Origin: an uncultured Clostridia bacterium
Lineage (GTDB): Bacteria > Bacillota > Clostridia > Oscillospirales > Ruminococcaceae
Reading direction: 5' to 3'
NCBI GenBank assembly: GCA_947175045.1
Contig: CAMWLH010000098.1
Span: forward strand, 1-7,150
DNA length: 7,150 nt
The notes beneath the pieces are model-generated. The model worked only from the letters and a program-made list of their open reading frames with translations, had not been told where the DNA came from and did no database searches. How positions within the stretch are numbered: position 1 is the first letter of the stretch; each line of letters starts with the position of its first letter. The translations under genes were made by a program, and so were the position numbers. Positions 1 to 5,941 of this stretch are shown one piece after another.

Positions 1-939
1 AACGACGTTGCTCCTAAGGACAGAGATATCGCGATGGTTTTCCAGAACTACGCTCTGTATCCTCACATGACGGTTTTCGACAACATGGCTTTCGGTCTGA
101 AGCTCCGCAAAACTCCTAAGGACGAGATCAAGAAGCTGGTTGAAGAGGCTGCTAAGATACTCGATATCGCTCACCTGCTTGACAGAAAGCCGAAGGCTCT
201 CTCGGGCGGTCAGAGACAGCGTGTTGCGCTGGGTCGTGCGATCGTTCGTGATCCTCAGGTATTCCTTCTCGACGAGCCGCTGTCCAACCTGGACGCTAAG
301 CTGCGCGCTCAGATGAGAACCGAGCTTTCCAAGCTTCATAAGAAGCTGGGTACTACATTTATCTATGTAACCCATGACCAGACAGAGGCTATGACGATGG
401 GTGACAGAATCGTTGTTATGAAGGACGGTTACGTTCAGCAGATCGATTCTCCTATCAACCTCTACGAGAACCCTGTAAACAAGTTCGTTGCGGGCTTTAT
501 CGGTTCTCCTCAGATGAACTTCATCAACGCGAAGCTGCTGATGATGAACGGCAAGTATACCGTAGAGTTCGGCTCGGAGGACACCAAGACCTCCAGAGGA
601 CGCAAGTTCTATGTTGAGCTTCCTTCCGCTAAGGCTGACAACGAGGTACTTAAGTACTACGTTGACAAGGAAGTTATCCTCGGCATTCGTCCCGAGAATA
701 TCCACGATGAGGAGATGTTCCTGTCCAACGCTAAAACGGGCATGATCGAGGCTACCGTTGACGTAACGGAAATGTTGGGTGCCGAAACATATCTGTACCT
801 CACCTGCGAGGGAATTCCGCTCACCGCGAGAGTATCCCCGAGATGTACCGCTCGTCCTCAGGACGTTGTCAAGCTGGCTCTCGACCCGAACAAGATTCAT
901 CTGTTCGATGCGGCTGACGAGCACTCTCTGCTTAACTGA
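1..939 (+). CDS. Sugar ABC transporter ATP-binding protein, MalK/MsmX/UgpC family (5' end cut by window)
   Basis: This is the cytoplasmic ATPase subunit that energises uptake of sugars or glycerol phosphate by a binding-protein-dependent importer. The frame is open from base 1, so the true start and the Walker A loop lie outside the window; the ATG at 34 is internal. Visible motifs are the Q-loop region [14 protein letters not shown] (from 34), the ABC signature [14 protein letters not shown] (199 onward), Walker B VFLLDEP (259 onward), the D-loop SNLDAKLR and the H-loop histidine in THDQTEAM (codon at 373). The segment after about base 470 is the regulatory TOBE/OB domain typical of MalK-like ATPases, including [10 protein letters not shown]. 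Codon use is strongly biased (GCT, CTG, GGT), which suggests high expression. In Gram-positive bacteria one MsmX-type ATPase often serves several sugar importers. No permease gene is visible here, so the substrate cannot be named, nor MsmX told from UgpC. Confidence 0.95.
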   Translation, partial: NDVAPKDRDIAMVFQNYALYPHMTVFDNMAFGLKLRKTPKDEIKKLVEEAAKILDIAHLLDRKPKALSGGQRQRVALGRAIVRDPQVFLLDEPLSNLDAKLRAQMRTELSKLHKKLGTTFIYVTHDQTEAMTMGDRIVVMKDGYVQQIDSPINLYENPVNKFVAGFIGSPQMNFINAKLLMMNGKYTVEFGSEDTKTSRGRKFYVELPSAKADNEVLKYYVDKEVILGIRPENIHDEEMFLSNAKTGMIEATVDVTEMLGAETYLYLTCEGIPLTARVSPRCTARPQDVVKLALDPNKIHLFDAADEHSLLN

Positions 940-953
940 TAGTTGCATTATTG

Positions 954-987
954 CGGCGCGGCTGGTTTTAGCCGCGCCGTTTTGTTT
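954..987 (+). terminator. Rho-independent terminator after the ABC ATPase gene
   Basis: A perfect 10-bp GC-rich stem (954-963 with 970-979) encloses the six-base loop GGTTTT and is followed by TTTTGTTT. It begins 15 bases after the ABC gene stop and ends 17 bases before the next start, so it separates the highly expressed ATPase from the membrane-protein genes. No clear promoter fits between it and the next gene. Confidence 0.92.
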
Positions 988-1004
988 CATATAAGGGGGT
1001 TAAA

Positions 1005-1382
1005 ATGAAAAGTGGTTTATGGTTGGTCGGGATCTTTCTTTTCGGTATTCTCGCAATGGCGGCGCTGTTTGTCTTTAATGCTTTTTTGCTGGTGTTTCAG
1101 CTCTATCCTTTGCCGCTTGTGATCTCTGTTTTAGCGGCGGCGGGCAGTGAAAGGCTGTTTGGTAAGCTCCGCAGGAAATACGGCTTTAGTGCTTGGGTAT
1201 TCTGGATATTGGCTTTTTTGCCCCATGTTATTATTGGCACGGGAGCTGTCGCGGCTATCTACGTTGAATTGAAGATGGATATATATACTCTGTATGCGCT
1301 TACGTTGGGCTTGCCATACGGTATATCCGGCGCGATATTCACATACTTGTCGGCTAAAAAGTTAAAGGAGGAACGGCAATGA
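1005..1382 (+). CDS. Small integral membrane protein, one copy of a repeated four-helix module
   Basis: This is a 125-residue hydrophobic protein of unknown function. Four membrane segments are likely (about residues 4-22, 25-46, 63-86 and 94-115), with a short basic loop between the second and third (residues 50-61, RLFGKLRRKYGF) and a charged C-terminal tail (KKLKEERQ). The loop and following helix (WVFWILAFLPH) match equivalent segments in the next two genes (for example DRLRILYRKKYGIKAPLFYLCAYAP), so the three genes encode a paralogous family. The ATG at 1005 is chosen because of the purine-rich AAGGGGGT at 993-1000. The stop overlaps the next start as ATGA, indicating translational coupling. 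I do not recognise a named family. Confidence 0.82.
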   Translation: MKSGLWLVGIFLFGILAMAALFVFNAFLLVFQLYPLPLVISVLAAAGSERLFGKLRRKYGFSAWVFWILAFLPHVIIGTGAVAAIYVELKMDIYTLYALTLGLPYGISGAIFTYLSAKKLKEERQ

Positions 1383-2197
1383 AAAAATTTCCGACAATAA
1401 TTCTGATTTTTGCGGTAAGCGCCGTTTCGTTTATGATACAGATAATAGTAAACCTGTTCGTAGTATACCCCTATATTTTCCCCGCGGTCATATTTTCGGG
1501 GGCGGCGGCTTTCGCGGTATCCTGTTTTTATAAGATGTTCCGCGGCAGGGTGGGGCGCGGTGCGCTTTTGTTCTGGGTGATAGCTTTCGCGCCGCAGTCC
1601 GCCTTTGGATTGGGATATTTTATCTGGGCGGTTTGTATGAGGGCGATGGGGTACGGCTTTATCGGAGTGAGCGGGGTCGCGTGCTTTTATGATATGCCCG
1701 TAACAGCCGCCGCGTATGCCATTTTTGGGGGAATATTCGCGGCAGTGCACAAAGCCGCTGAAAAAAAGGAAAGCCTTAACCTGAAAAAGGTGATCGCGGT
1801 GATCCTGCTGATAGTTATCGGCACCGCGGCGCTGCTCTTTATGGTCATCGGCGGTACGCTTATCGGTTATGTGGCGGACCGTGAGGTCGGCGGTGTCGGG
1901 CTTATAGTTCAGATCGTCATTGCCCTGGCGGGAACTTTTGGTATCGACAGGCTGAGAATACTGTACAGGAAAAAATACGGCATAAAAGCGCCGCTGTTCT
2001 ACTTGTGCGCGTATGCTCCGACAGCGGCATGGGTGGGTTACGCGGTGATATCCTCTGTATCTCACGGATATCCATATTCATATTACGGCAATACTATCAC
2101 GGCAATGACGATCGTTCTGGCGGGCGCGCTGCTGTGGCTTGCCGTTACGGCGTTTGTGAAAAGGGCGAAGATCAGAAGCGACTCGCAGAGCGGCTGA
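1379..2197 (+). CDS. Integral membrane protein, fused double copy of the four-helix module
   Basis: This 272-residue protein is predicted to have about eight membrane helices. It reads as two halves of the same fold. Residues 1-135 carry a divergent copy with the basic loop YKMFRGRVGRG followed by LLFWVIAFAPQ. Residues 136-272 restart with a KKVIAVILLIV helix and carry the better conserved copy GIDRLRILYRKKYGIKAP (188-205), then LFYLCAYAPT. The halves are joined by a charged linker (HKAAEKKESLNLKK, 124-137). The C-terminal half is closest to the next gene's product. The start overlaps the upstream stop (ATGA), with AAGGAGG at 1365-1371 as ribosome binding site. It has no recognisable enzymatic motif. 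A long opposite-strand frame over this gene is an artefact. Confidence 0.83.
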   Translation: MKKFPTIILIFAVSAVSFMIQIIVNLFVVYPYIFPAVIFSGAAAFAVSCFYKMFRGRVGRGALLFWVIAFAPQSAFGLGYFIWAVCMRAMGYGFIGVSGVACFYDMPVTAAAYAIFGGIFAAVHKAAEKKESLNLKKVIAVILLIVIGTAALLFMVIGGTLIGYVADREVGGVGLIVQIVIALAGTFGIDRLRILYRKKYGIKAPLFYLCAYAPTAAWVGYAVISSVSHGYPYSYYGNTITAMTIVLAGALLWLAVTAFVKRAKIRSDSQSG

Positions 2198-2212
2198 AAG
2201 GGAGGTACAGAT

Positions 2213-2662
2213 ATGAAAAAACCTTTAGCAATAATTTTGCTTTTAATAGGCGCTTCAGCCGCTTTGTTCGCTTTGGCGTTTATGTACATTGTGCTGATGC
2301 TTTGTGCCGGTTATATCGGTGTTTTGATAGATATTGCCGTGACACTTGCGGCGGGAATGGGCATTGACCGACTGCGCAGGCTGTTCCGAAACAAATACGG
2401 AATAAAAGCGCCTGTTTTCTTTCTCGCTGCATATCTGCCGTCAATCATAGGCTCGGCGGTATATCTCGCGGTGGTGATACATCTGAATAATATGGGTTAT
2501 TTCGAGGGATTTCTCGGAGGGCTCGTAGAACTGCTCCTGGGATATACCTGGATAATTGCCGCGGCGGCTTTTGCGGCAGTGGGAGGTCTGTACCTGCTTA
2601 TCTCCTTTATAATCGAAAAAAAGTACTTCCCTAAAAAATCAATGAATATTACGGAAAGGTGA
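2213..2662 (+). CDS. Small integral membrane protein, further copy of the four-helix module
   Basis: This 149-residue protein has four probable membrane helices (about residues 4-25, 27-49, 67-90 and 100-135) and a lysine-rich C-terminal tail. The loop GIDRLRRLFRNKYGIKAP (residues 50-67) followed by VFFLAAYLPS is nearly the same as in the second half of the preceding protein, so it probably arose by tandem duplication. The strong ribosome binding site AAAGGGAGGT at 2197-2206 begins on the last base of the upstream stop codon. Its own stop lies just before the MoxR start, so the genes are probably co-transcribed. The function is unknown; the context suggests a membrane partner of the downstream ATPase. 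Confidence 0.83.
   Translation: MKKPLAIILLLIGASAALFALAFMYIVLMLCAGYIGVLIDIAVTLAAGMGIDRLRRLFRNKYGIKAPVFFLAAYLPSIIGSAVYLAVVIHLNNMGYFEGFLGGLVELLLGYTWIIAAAAFAAVGGLYLLISFIIEKKYFPKKSMNITER
2657..2662 (+). promoter_or_regulatory. Ribosome binding site that decides the MoxR start
   Basis: AGGTGA lies five bases upstream of the ATG at 2668 and includes the stop codon of the preceding membrane-protein gene. The alternative GTG at 2659 lies inside this site and has only GGAAA very close upstream, so the ATG at 2668 is preferred. Confidence 0.6.
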
Positions 2663-2667
2663 ATAAT

Positions 2668-3582
2668 ATGAACCCGAAAATTGAACAGCTTGTACAAAAT
2701 ATCGAAAAGGTTATAATCGGCAAGCGCGACGTGGTGGAGAAAATCGTCTGCGCAATGCTGGCGGAGGGTCATGTGCTTATCGAGGACGTGCCCGGAGTCG
2801 GCAAAACGCTGTTGGCGGAAACCCTTGCGAAGTCCGTTTCGGGCAGCTTCGGGCGTATTCAGTTTACCCCCGACCTTATGCCCTCGGACGTTATCGGCTA
2901 CACCATGATAGACCCCGCTACGGGCGCGGAGACCTACCGCGAGGGCGGAGCGATGTGCAATTTCCTGCTGGCGGACGAGATAAACCGCACCTCTCCGAAG
3001 GTGCAGTCCGCGCTGCTGGAGGCTATGGAGGAGCTTCAGATATCCGTTGACGGCGTTACTCACAAGCTGCCTGTGCCGTTTATGACGCTGGCTACGCAGA
3101 ATCCCATTGAAACATACGGTACATATCATCTGCCCGAGGCGCAGCTTGACCGCTTTTTAATGCGGCTTTCGGTGGGATATCCCGACCGCGCCGCGGAGCT
3201 GCTTATGCTGGACAGAATGCCCCACAGGCTCGAGGTGCAGGCTGTGATGAGCCTTGAGGAGGTCTTGCAGCTCCGCGAGGCGGCGAGCCGTGTGACGGTC
3301 TCCGAGGCGGTAAGGGCATATATCCTTATGCTTGTGGGAGCTACCCGAAACGCCAAGGATGTAAAGCTCGGCGCAAGCCCGCGGGCTTCGATAGCGATGT
3401 TTAAGGCGGCGCAGGCTATGGCGCTGATGAATAACCGCGCCTTTGCCACTCCCGACGACGTTAAGGCGGTTGCTGTTCCTGTGCTGGCGCATCGCGTAAT
3501 TCTCGCGGCGGGGCAGAGCGAGTACAAGACAAGCGAGGAGATAATTGAAAAGCTGCTTGCCGAGACTGCTATACCCGTCTGA
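2668..3582 (+). CDS. MoxR-family AAA+ ATPase
   Basis: This is a 304-residue MoxR-type AAA+ ATPase, normally a chaperone-like remodelling factor that helps insert cofactors or assemble protein complexes at or near the membrane. Visible motifs are Walker A DVPGVGKT (residues 40-47), Walker B LLADEIN with D103 and E104, sensor 1 in LATQNPIE (N145), the conserved EAQLDRF segment with a likely arginine finger (R162), and sensor 2 in GASPRAS (R239). The N-terminus (IEKVIIGKRDVVEKI) and overall length fit the family. The start at 2668 is preferred to a GTG at 2659. MoxR genes are usually followed by a DUF58 or von Willebrand-type gene. Here the upstream neighbours are three paralogous membrane proteins and the downstream neighbour is an EF-Tu domain III-like protein, so its partner is probably one of these (inferred). 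Confidence 0.93.
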   Translation: MNPKIEQLVQNIEKVIIGKRDVVEKIVCAMLAEGHVLIEDVPGVGKTLLAETLAKSVSGSFGRIQFTPDLMPSDVIGYTMIDPATGAETYREGGAMCNFLLADEINRTSPKVQSALLEAMEELQISVDGVTHKLPVPFMTLATQNPIETYGTYHLPEAQLDRFLMRLSVGYPDRAAELLMLDRMPHRLEVQAVMSLEEVLQLREAASRVTVSEAVRAYILMLVGATRNAKDVKLGASPRASIAMFKAAQAMALMNNRAFATPDDVKAVAVPVLAHRVILAAGQSEYKTSEEIIEKLLAETAIPV

Positions 3583-3583
3583 T

Positions 3584-3859
3584 ATGTTCGTTTATGTTAC
3601 CTTTTTTGAGGGAGCCCGCAAGGCTCCCCCGCGGCTGTCGTGCGGGCGGTATTGCCCTCATTTTGTGGTAAAGGGCGACGGCGAGTATCTGGGCGTTCGC
3701 TTTACGGAGGGCACGGAATGCGTGTTCGGCAGTGAAGCATACGCCGCGGTACTGCCTATGTATGAGGGAGTGGGATATCACAAATTAAAGCCGGGTGTTT
3801 CTTTTCTTATAATGGAGGGCGGCAGCGCTGTCGGCGAGGGCATAGTGGACAGCGTTTAA
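3584..3859 (+). CDS. Stand-alone EF-Tu domain III-like protein
   Basis: This 91-residue protein resembles the C-terminal beta barrel (domain III) of elongation factor Tu without the GTPase domain. Successive segments match by eye: VYVTFFEGARKAPP corresponds to VYVLSKEEGGRHTP in EF-Tu, GRYCPHFVV to GYRPQFYF, the PMYEGV segment to the PIAMEEG region, and FLIMEGGSAVGEGIV to FAIREGGRTVGAGVV. In EF-Tu this domain contacts tRNA, EF-Ts and domain I. The ATG at 3584 follows the MoxR stop by one base (TGATATG), so translation is probably coupled. An in-frame TTG at 3545 has GAGGAG upstream but would overlap moxR by 38 bases and add residues outside the homology. Whether it acts in translation is unknown. 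Confidence 0.75.
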   Translation: MFVYVTFFEGARKAPPRLSCGRYCPHFVVKGDGEYLGVRFTEGTECVFGSEAYAAVLPMYEGVGYHKLKPGVSFLIMEGGSAVGEGIVDSV

Positions 3860-3897
3860 GGGCTGCAATATTTTGCGCGGTATTGCTAAAGTTTTCC

Positions 3898-3930
3898 TTG
3901 AAAGTGCCGATATAATAATAAAAGTATATC
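3898..3930 (+). promoter_or_regulatory. AT-rich candidate promoter ahead of the 79-residue gene
   Basis: TATAAT occurs at 3911-3916 and TTGAAA at 3898-3903, but they are only 7 bases apart and cannot form one promoter. A pairing of TTGAAA with a poor -10 around 3919-3929 is possible. A promoter is plausible here because a new transcript would be expected after the moxR group, but the exact element is not resolved. Confidence 0.25.
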
Positions 3931-3980
3931 CTGAGCCACGCGCTTTTCACGGTCGGGTCACGAAAAAAAGGGGCGGTATT

Positions 3981-4220
3981 ATGAACAATATTCAGAACAG
4001 CTATTATACGAAAATACTGAAGAAAAGGGAGTACACCTATCTTAAGCGCGAGCAGCCGACAAATATTTTTGAGGCTCTGCTGGCTAAGGAAAAGGGGATC
4101 GTCAGAGTATCGAAGATCAAGTGTACTCACACCGAAAGCATCGAGGCGCATACCGATACCTTTGAGCTGTCCCCCGAAGCGGAAACGCGTATGCGCGACG
4201 AATATATAGGCAGGACCTAG
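3981..4220 (+). CDS. Hypothetical protein, 79 residues
   Basis: I do not recognise this protein. It is small, soluble and rich in charged residues, with a basic N-terminal half (YYTKILKKREYTYLKREQP) and a more acidic C-terminal half ending ELSPEAETRMRDEYIGRT. There are no membrane segments, signal peptide or cysteine pairs. The ATG at 3981 is chosen because AAGGGGCGG at 3968-3976 is a good ribosome binding site. The same frame stays open back to a TTG at 3873, but that stretch has no such site. It stands between the moxR group and the DUF4272 gene, with spacers on both sides, so it may be a single-gene transcript. Confidence 0.6.
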   Translation: MNNIQNSYYTKILKKREYTYLKREQPTNIFEALLAKEKGIVRVSKIKCTHTESIEAHTDTFELSPEAETRMRDEYIGRT

Positions 4221-4284
4221 GCGCGGCATTATCCGGACCTATCTGGCAGCTTGCAGCTTTCAAAGGACGAGGGCAGGAATTATC

Positions 4285-4359
4285 ATGTTGGGGCGGCACG
4301 ATCGGTTCAAGGCAAAGGTCGGGACGGTCACGTTTAAGAACGGGGAGTTTTCCGCTTGA
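4285..4359 (+). CDS. Possible 24-residue small ORF
   Basis: The ORF begins MLGRHDRFKAKVG and ends NGEFSA at a TGA that overlaps the -35 box of the next promoter. AGGAA at 4275-4279 is correctly spaced for the ATG. The same frame is open back to 4210 without another good start, so this could also be the tail of a decayed gene. There is no homology that I recognise. Confidence 0.22.
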   Translation: MLGRHDRFKAKVGTVTFKNGEFSA

Positions 4360-4384
4360 CTTTTATAGGAAATCGTGCTATAAT
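4356..4384 (+). promoter_or_regulatory. Strong sigma-70-type promoter for the DUF4272 gene
   Basis: The -35 box TTGACT (4356-4361) and -10 box TATAAT (4379-4384) are separated by 17 bases. A TG at 4376-4377 gives an extended -10 (TGCTATAAT). Transcription should start near 4391, leaving a leader of roughly 75 bases before the ATG at 4468. Confidence 0.85.
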
Positions 4385-4420
4385 GTGCAAAACCGAATGT
4401 CGTTTGCGGCGGTACGGAAA

Positions 4421-4441
4421 TCCGCATTTAAATAATGCGGA
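4421..4441 (+). other. Hairpin in the DUF4272 mRNA leader
   Basis: A perfect 8-bp inverted repeat (TCCGCATT at 4421-4428, AATGCGGA at 4434-4441) has a five-base loop and ends 15 bases before the ribosome binding site. No T tract follows, so it is not an intrinsic terminator. It could stabilise the 5' end of the message or serve as a protein-binding dyad. Confidence 0.5.
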
Positions 4442-4467
4442 AATTCACAGTTAAATAAGGAGAATTT

Positions 4468-5154
4468 ATGTTTGGAAACAAGCTGACAAGAAAGCAGCGC
4501 ACGGAGCAGCTTCTCAAAAAACATAGTATCGCGATAAATCCCAACTTGCCCGAGATAGAATCGGAGGAGAAAGCTAATATAAAATCCCCCGAGGAAATAG
4601 TCAGACGCGCTGTGACGGCGTTTATTACGGCGCAGATCGCGATAGATATATGCAGCGGCAACGGCGCGGCGGAGTCCGTGGAGTTTTTCACGCCTATTAT
4701 GGAGCGGTTCGGGCTGATGGGCGAGCTTACCGACGGCGAGAAGATATATTTCGACCCGTCCGAATGCGAGAACATATCGCAGGACGAGGCTTATCAAATG
4801 CAGTGGCGGCTTGAGATGTGTGTTTCGCTGTTCTGGGCTTGCGGATTTAGGAAAAATATGGATTTTCCGAGCGAAATAACTGATATTACCAAGCTGATAA
4901 AACTGATCGGCGGCTGCGGGAGCTTTGACGAGCTTATGTCCCATGTTAAGATGAGGACGGCTTCGGAAATTCTGGACAATGCGGATGCGATATTTCGTAT
5001 GGATTGGGCATGCGTTGAGGCGCGGATAAGGAATGACAAGTCAATTTCGGGGCGGCTGAACCATGATGTGGTAGTAGAGCAGCATAAGGGCTTTAACTGG
5101 CTTATAGGCGCTTATGACGCGGAGGATTGGGACAGCGTGAAGCCGCACACTTGA
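4468..5154 (+). CDS. DUF4272 domain-containing protein
   Basis: This 228-residue soluble protein of unknown biochemical role matches the DUF4272 family as I know it. Family-like blocks appear in order: KSPEEIVRRAVTAFITAQIA (39-58), QWRLEMCVSLFWACGF (112-127), the segment from MRTASEILD into the FRMDWACVEARI helix (162-187), VVVEQHKGFNWLIG (201-214) and DWDSV (220-224). Tryptophans at positions such as 113, 123, 180 and 211 fit the family pattern. AAGGAG at 4457-4462 supports the ATG at 4468. It is preceded by its own strong promoter and followed by a spacer, so it is probably monocistronic. Base composition is like the left part of the window, not the AT-rich genes to its right. Confidence 0.82.
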   Translation: MFGNKLTRKQRTEQLLKKHSIAINPNLPEIESEEKANIKSPEEIVRRAVTAFITAQIAIDICSGNGAAESVEFFTPIMERFGLMGELTDGEKIYFDPSECENISQDEAYQMQWRLEMCVSLFWACGFRKNMDFPSEITDITKLIKLIGGCGSFDELMSHVKMRTASEILDNADAIFRMDWACVEARIRNDKSISGRLNHDVVVEQHKGFNWLIGAYDAEDWDSVKPHT

Positions 5155-5177
5155 TTTAAAGGGGGAATGTGGACAAA

Positions 5178-5196
5178 AACAGTGTTACAACAGTGT
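5178..5196 (+). repeat. Short direct repeat in the spacer before the HD gene
   Basis: AACAGTGT occurs at 5178-5185 and again at 5189-5196, an 11-base period close to one helical turn. The centre also forms the small dyad TGTT-AC-AACA (5183-5192). This could be an operator, but it is short enough to be chance. Confidence 0.35.
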
Positions 5197-5201
5197 ATTT
5201 A

Positions 5202-5231
5202 TTGTATCGTCAGATTGGCGGAAAATATAAA
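5202..5231 (+). promoter_or_regulatory. Weak candidate promoter for the HD/GNAT genes
   Basis: TTGTAT at 5202-5207 and TATAAA at 5226-5231 are separated by 18 bases, about 36 bases before the HD-gene ATG. The -35 box matches the consensus only in its TTG. An inverted repeat CAGATT/AATCTG (5211-5216 and 5230-5235) overlaps the -10 region and might be regulatory. Confidence 0.3.
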
Positions 5232-5267
5232 TCTGCTTTACAAATCGAAATTTATTAGGAGTACTTT

Positions 5268-5912
5268 ATGGATAAAACGATAATCAACGATGCTCTCGAA
5301 TTTGTCAGAAATACTTTTAATGACGATTATAGCGGTCATGATTATTTTCATACCCTGAGAGTATACAAAATGTCAACGAGAATTGCAGAACAAGAGAATG
5401 CAAATTTGATAATTGTTCAGTTAGCCGCACTGTTGCATGATGTTGATGACATCAAGTTATCACCTGAAACGCATGTAAACAAGGGCAGAGCTGTTGACTT
5501 TTTGAGAAAGCATGGCGTATCGGAAGCAATGATAAAAACTATATGCAATATTATTGGTGAAGTGTCCTTCAAAGGGACAGATTCCGTTACTCCTGAAACG
5601 ATTGAGGGCAGGTGTGTGCAGGACGCAGACAGATTAGATGCTATAGGAGCTATCGGTATTGCCAGAGCTTTTGCATATGGCGGAAATCATAATAGAATAA
5701 TTCATGATCCTGAGATTAAGCCGGATGTAAATATGGATGCTGATAAATACCAAAGTCATATTTCTACGACAATCAATCATTTTTATGAAAAGCTGTTCCA
5801 ACTCAAAGACTTGATGAATACAGACACAGCGAAAAAGATTTCCGAGCAAAGAGATGATTATATGAGAACTTACATTTCGGAATTTTTAGATGAATGGGAT
5901 GGAATTCGGTAA
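5268..5912 (+). CDS. HD-domain metal-dependent phosphohydrolase (YedJ/YpgQ-like)
   Basis: This 214-residue protein has the HD-superfamily metal site: H24 and H28 in SGHDYFHTLRV, H57-D58 in ALLHDVDD, and D121 in VQDADRLDAIGAIGIARAF (residues 117-135). The last block followed by AYGG is characteristic of the YedJ/YpgQ group of small HD hydrolases. YpgQ has been reported as a pyrophosphohydrolase acting on nucleoside triphosphates. The exact substrate here is unknown. AGGAGT at 5257-5262 supports the ATG at 5268. The gene is markedly AT-richer than those to its left, suggesting separate origin. The acetyltransferase gene starts within 30 bases of its stop, so the two are likely co-transcribed. 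Confidence 0.9.
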   Translation: MDKTIINDALEFVRNTFNDDYSGHDYFHTLRVYKMSTRIAEQENANLIIVQLAALLHDVDDIKLSPETHVNKGRAVDFLRKHGVSEAMIKTICNIIGEVSFKGTDSVTPETIEGRCVQDADRLDAIGAIGIARAFAYGGNHNRIIHDPEIKPDVNMDADKYQSHISTTINHFYEKLFQLKDLMNTDTAKKISEQRDDYMRTYISEFLDEWDGIR

Positions 5913-5941
5913 ATTCAAATATGCGAAAGGCAGATGATCAA

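Noticed and set aside
1259..2065. Open frame of 268 codons on the - strand
   Set aside because: It lies antisense to two convincing membrane-protein genes, its translation is rich in R, H and Y without domain motifs, and it has no promoter or ribosome binding site that I can see.
3610..3628. Hairpin GGGAGCC-CGCAA-GGCTCCC near the start of the EF-Tu domain III-like gene, with a run of T before it
   Set aside because: The T run is on the wrong side for a + strand terminator and becomes an A run on the - strand. The bases encode the EGARKAPP segment that fits the protein family, so it is explained as coding sequence.
3865..3886. Inverted repeat GCAATA/TATTGC after the EF-Tu-like gene as a terminator
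   Set aside because: The stem is only six strong pairs with a 10-base loop, and only a short T run follows several bases later; too weak to call.
4534..4544. ATAAATCCCAA inside the DUF4272 gene, identical to the start of repeat copy 1
   Set aside because: The match is only 11 bases and lies in the INPNLP part of a well-formed protein, so chance or codon coincidence is the simpler explanation.
4378..4944. Open frame of 188 codons on the - strand
   Set aside because: It is antisense to the DUF4272 gene and its promoter and shows no recognisable motif.
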